From assembly GCF_000423885.1 (NCBI RefSeq), contig NZ_AUIV01000009.1:62001-126000 (forward strand): a stretch of DNA of 64,000 nucleotides, written 5' to 3'. A program made the translations under genes and the position numbers. Below the pieces are notes generated by a model. It did no database searches. It saw only the letters and a program-made list of their open reading frames with translations, and was not told where the DNA came from. Below, piece after piece: positions 61,785-64,000 of the stretch. Positions within the stretch are counted from its first letter, which is position 1. Each line of letters begins with the position of its first letter. This stretch comes from Thermomonas fusca DSM 15424 (GTDB lineage Bacteria > Pseudomonadota > Gammaproteobacteria > Xanthomonadales > Xanthomonadaceae).

Positions 61785-62534
61785 ATGATGATGAAACTGG
61801 TGTTCCCCGACGGCGACCGCCCGCAAATGCTGCTGGACAATCGCGTGTACAGGCTGGGTTCGGCGCCCGAGTCGGATGTGGTGCTCGCCGCGGACGGCGT
61901 GGAGCCCATCCACTGCGAGCTGCAGGTCGGTGCCCAGGGTGTGCAGATGCGCGTGCCGGGCGGTATCCAGGTGCAGGTGAACGAACGTCCGGTGGCGGGC
62001 CTGATCGCCCTGCGCGCCGGCGACATGCTTGGGCTCGCCGGGAGCCGTATCCGGCTGGTCGATGCGTCGGGCGAGAGTGCCGGTGCGCGCGGCGCCGATC
62101 GCGTCGACGCCAATGCCACGATGGTGCGGCCGGTGCTGCCGAAGTTCGCCCTGCGTGGGCTGTCCGGCGAGTTCTTCGGGCGCAGCTTGCCACTGCAGAC
62201 CACCCTGACCATCGGCCGCGCCGAGGAAGCTGGGCTGCGGATTCCGCTCGACAGCATTTCCCGCCTGCACGCGCGGCTGACGCCGGCCGGCGATGAAGTG
62301 CTGGTGGAAGACCTGGGTTCGGCGAACGGGACGTGGCTCAACGGCAAGCGCATCACCAGCGCCCAGGCCGTGCACGGCGACGAGATCCGCTTCGACACCC
62401 AGCGGTTCCAGTTGCTGGTGCCGGGCCAGCCGGTGCGCGTGAAGTCCGAAGGCGTGGCGGCGCCCAGCCGCTGGCCACTGCTGGTGGCGGCGGTTTTGGC
62501 GCTGGCTGGCGTGGCCTACTGGTTGTTGCGCTGA
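61785..62534 (+). CDS. Tail-anchored protein with two FHA domains
   Basis: This 249-residue protein has an N-terminal FHA-like domain (about residues 3-92) in which the phosphothreonine-site residues are poorly kept (GSAPESDVVLAADGVEPIHCEL). A canonical FHA domain follows (about 118-212): TIGRAEEAGLRIPLDSISRLHARL, then GSANGTWLNGK. It ends in a membrane helix (WPLLVAAVLALAGVAYWLL), so it is probably anchored with FHA domains in the cytoplasm. No Ser/Thr kinase is nearby. Confidence 0.88.
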   Translation: MMMKLVFPDGDRPQMLLDNRVYRLGSAPESDVVLAADGVEPIHCELQVGAQGVQMRVPGGIQVQVNERPVAGLIALRAGDMLGLAGSRIRLVDASGESAGARGADRVDANATMVRPVLPKFALRGLSGEFFGRSLPLQTTLTIGRAEEAGLRIPLDSISRLHARLTPAGDEVLVEDLGSANGTWLNGKRITSAQAVHGDEIRFDTQRFQLLVPGQPVRVKSEGVAAPSRWPLLVAAVLALAGVAYWLLR

Positions 62535-62538
62535 AGCA

Positions 62539-63414
62539 TCAGCCCGCGGGCGGCGGGCCCAGCTTGAGCGAGAAATCGATCGCGTGGACGTGCTTGGTCA
62601 GCGCGCCCACCGAAATGCAGTCCACGCCGTCCTCGGCGATGCCGCGAAGGCCGGCCAGGTCCACCCCGCCGGAGACTTCCAGCGGAATCCGGCCGAGGTA
62701 GGGCGCGCCCTTGGCGATGCGCACAGCTTCGCGCCGGGTGTCGGCGTCGAAATCATCGATCAGCACCCGCGTGCAACCGGTGGCCAGCGCTTCGTGCAGC
62801 TGCTCCAGCGTTTCCACTTCCACGATCAGCGGCAACGACGGGTGCAGCGTGCGTGCGCGGGCGATGGCCGCGGCCACCGAGCCGAACGCGCGGATGTGGT
62901 TTTCCTTCAGCATCACCGCGTCGAACAGGGCCAGCCGGTGGTTGTTCCCGCCGCCCACGCGCACCGCGTACTTCTGCGCCATGCGCAGGCCAGGCAGGGT
63001 CTTGCGCGTATCCAGGATCGCCGCGCCGGTGCCGTGGACGGCATCCACGTAGCGGGCGGTGATGGTGGCGGTGCCGCTGAGCGTCTGCAGGAAGTTCAGC
63101 GAGGCGCGCTCGGCGCTGACCAGCGCGCGATTGCGGCCTACCAGGGTGGCGATGACCGTGCCCTTGGCGATGCGGTCGCCTTCGTCGCAGCGCCACGCGA
63201 TGCGCACGCCCGGGTCCAGCGCGCGGTGGCAGGCATCGAACCACGGCCGACCAGCCACCACGCAGTCCTCCTTGCACAGCAGGTAGGCGCTATCGGGCGC
63301 GTCGTCCAGCAGGGATGCGGTGGCATCGCCCGGGCCGATGTCCTCGGCCAGGGCTGCCGCCACGTCCGCGGCAACCACGTCCGCCGGCGGCGGTGGGTAA
63401 CGCGGCGCGCTCAT
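62539..63414 (-). CDS. nadC: Nicotinate-nucleotide pyrophosphorylase (quinolinate phosphoribosyltransferase)
   Basis: This 291-residue enzyme turns quinolinate and PRPP into nicotinate mononucleotide in NAD synthesis. It shows EDIGPGDATASLL, ERASLNFLQTLSGTAT, DTRKTLPGLRMAQKYAVRVGGGNNHR and LKENHIRAFGS, with the barrel end LEVSGGVDLAGL. ATG 63414 overlaps the stop of ycaR (ATGA). Confidence 0.97.
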   Translation of the reverse strand: MSAPRYPPPPADVVAADVAAALAEDIGPGDATASLLDDAPDSAYLLCKEDCVVAGRPWFDACHRALDPGVRIAWRCDEGDRIAKGTVIATLVGRNRALVSAERASLNFLQTLSGTATITARYVDAVHGTGAAILDTRKTLPGLRMAQKYAVRVGGGNNHRLALFDAVMLKENHIRAFGSVAAAIARARTLHPSLPLIVEVETLEQLHEALATGCTRVLIDDFDADTRREAVRIAKGAPYLGRIPLEVSGGVDLAGLRGIAEDGVDCISVGALTKHVHAIDFSLKLGPPPAG

Positions 63415-63680
63415 GCCGCCGGGAAGTCCGGCACCTGCGCGGTGGCCAGGGCTTCCTCGGCCAGCAGCACCGGGATGCCGTCGTCGATGCGGTACACCGT
63501 CTTGCGGTCGCGGGTCAGCAGTCCGGCGCGCAGCGGCTGCGCCTGCGCGCTGCCGTCGCCACGCTGCACGCTGCCGGCGGCGATGGCGCGGTTGAGGGCG
63601 TCCAGTCCGGCCGCGTCCAGCAGTGCAACCGGCTGGCGGGTGGCGGGGCAGACCAGGATGTCGAGCAGCTTGCGATCCAT
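63411..63680 (-). CDS. Trm112-family (UPF0434/YcaR-like) protein
   Basis: This 89-residue protein has DRKLLDILVCPATRQPV at the N-terminus and RTVYRIDDGIPVLLAEEA-like ending (DRKTVYRIDDGIPVLL). Only one of the Cys pairs common to zinc-binding Trm112 is seen. It is coupled to nadC by a four-base overlap and divergent from purE. Confidence 0.9.
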   Translation of the reverse strand: MDRKLLDILVCPATRQPVALLDAAGLDALNRAIAAGSVQRGDGSAQAQPLRAGLLTRDRKTVYRIDDGIPVLLAEEALATAQVPDFPAA

Positions 63681-63741
63681 CGGCAGAGGCAACGGGAAAC
63701 AGGGGCCGTTAGAATACGTCTTTAGCGACCGGGGATAGTGC

Positions 63742-64000
63742 ATGTCCGCAGCCAACAACGCCGCACCGCTGGTCGGCCTCGTCATGGGATCGCGCTCCGA
63801 CTGGGAGACGATGCAACACGCCGCCTTGCGGCTGGAGGCGCTGGGCGTGCCGCACGAGGTGCGGGTGGTGTCCGCGCACCGCACGCCCGATGTGCTGTTC
63901 TCCTATGCCGACAGCGCCGCCGCCCGCGGCCTGCGCGCGATCATCGCTGGCGCCGGCGGGGCCGCGCATCTGCCGGGCATGCTGGCGTCCAAGACCGCCG
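63742..64000 (+). CDS. purE: N5-carboxyaminoimidazole ribonucleotide mutase PurE, 5' part
   Basis: The first 86 residues are visible before the window ends. LVGLVMGSRSDWETMQHAAL, VSAHRTPDVLFSYADSAAARG and IAGAGGAAHLPGMLASKT are the diagnostic substrate-site motifs. A TAGAAT -10-like hexamer lies at 63710-63715, about 27 nt before the ATG. Confidence 0.95.
   Translation, partial: MSAANNAAPLVGLVMGSRSDWETMQHAALRLEALGVPHEVRVVSAHRTPDVLFSYADSAAARGLRAIIAGAGGAAHLPGMLASKTA

Overview
The window is about 64 kb of very GC-rich, densely coding bacterial chromosome. Gene order and protein character point to a gammaproteobacterium of the Xanthomonadaceae/Lysobacteraceae (Lysobacter, Luteimonas or Thermomonas-like). 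This rests on queA-tgt-yajC-secDF, petABC-sspAB, phoH-ybeY-ybeX near miaB, M13 and S9 peptidases, and a DUF6491-like lipoprotein. No phage, transposase, integrase or CRISPR array was seen.

Region 1 (1-12.6 kb) is an accessory stress and genome-maintenance block. It opens with the C-terminal part of DNA ligase D, then a receiver-like protein that has lost its phospho-acceptor Asp, then an NtrC-type sigma-54 activator with a small overlapping gene. Next come a Gly/Tyr/Gln-repeat BON protein, a 64-aa hydrophilic protein, a RES-domain protein, a low-affinity iron permease-like protein, a short-chain dehydrogenase with a lysine-rich head, Ku, an FAD/Rieske oxidoreductase and a coupled membrane protein. 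On the other strand lie topoisomerase IB and an isochorismatase gene broken by an amber codon. The block ends at tRNA-Phe. Two matches to the sigma-54 -24/-12 consensus (GG-N10-GC) lie just downstream of the activator: one 57 nt before the BON gene and one 62 nt before the tightly packed run that leads to Ku. This predicts a sigma-54-controlled stress/NHEJ regulon and is the most interesting feature of the window.

Region 2 (12.6-32.4 kb) is mostly core: yggX-mutY-AsmA, ftsY/rsmD-coaD, ferredoxin-GGT, a metallo-hydrolase, MAPEG, upp, a class III aminotransferase divergent from an Lrp/AsnC regulator, queA-tgt-yajC-secD-secF, suhB and trmJ.

Region 3 (32.4-50.6 kb) carries a periplasmic PhnD-like binding protein coupled to a GGDEF-EAL receptor, a CNNM/CBS protein, a DUF47-pit phosphate operon behind a Pho-box-like repeat, an alkyltransferase-like protein, rhomboid, M13 peptidase, OPT transporter, S9 peptidase, DUF819, a previously easy-to-miss 59-aa Arg-rich gene, CorA and DUF4105.

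Region 4 (50.6-64 kb) holds ybeX-ybeY-phoH, a secreted amidohydrolase inserted between phoH and miaB, with a palindromic repeat that supplies the stop codons of two convergent genes, a lytic transglycosylase, the cytochrome bc1 operon, sspAB, DUF3301, FHA, nadC-ycaR and the start of purE.
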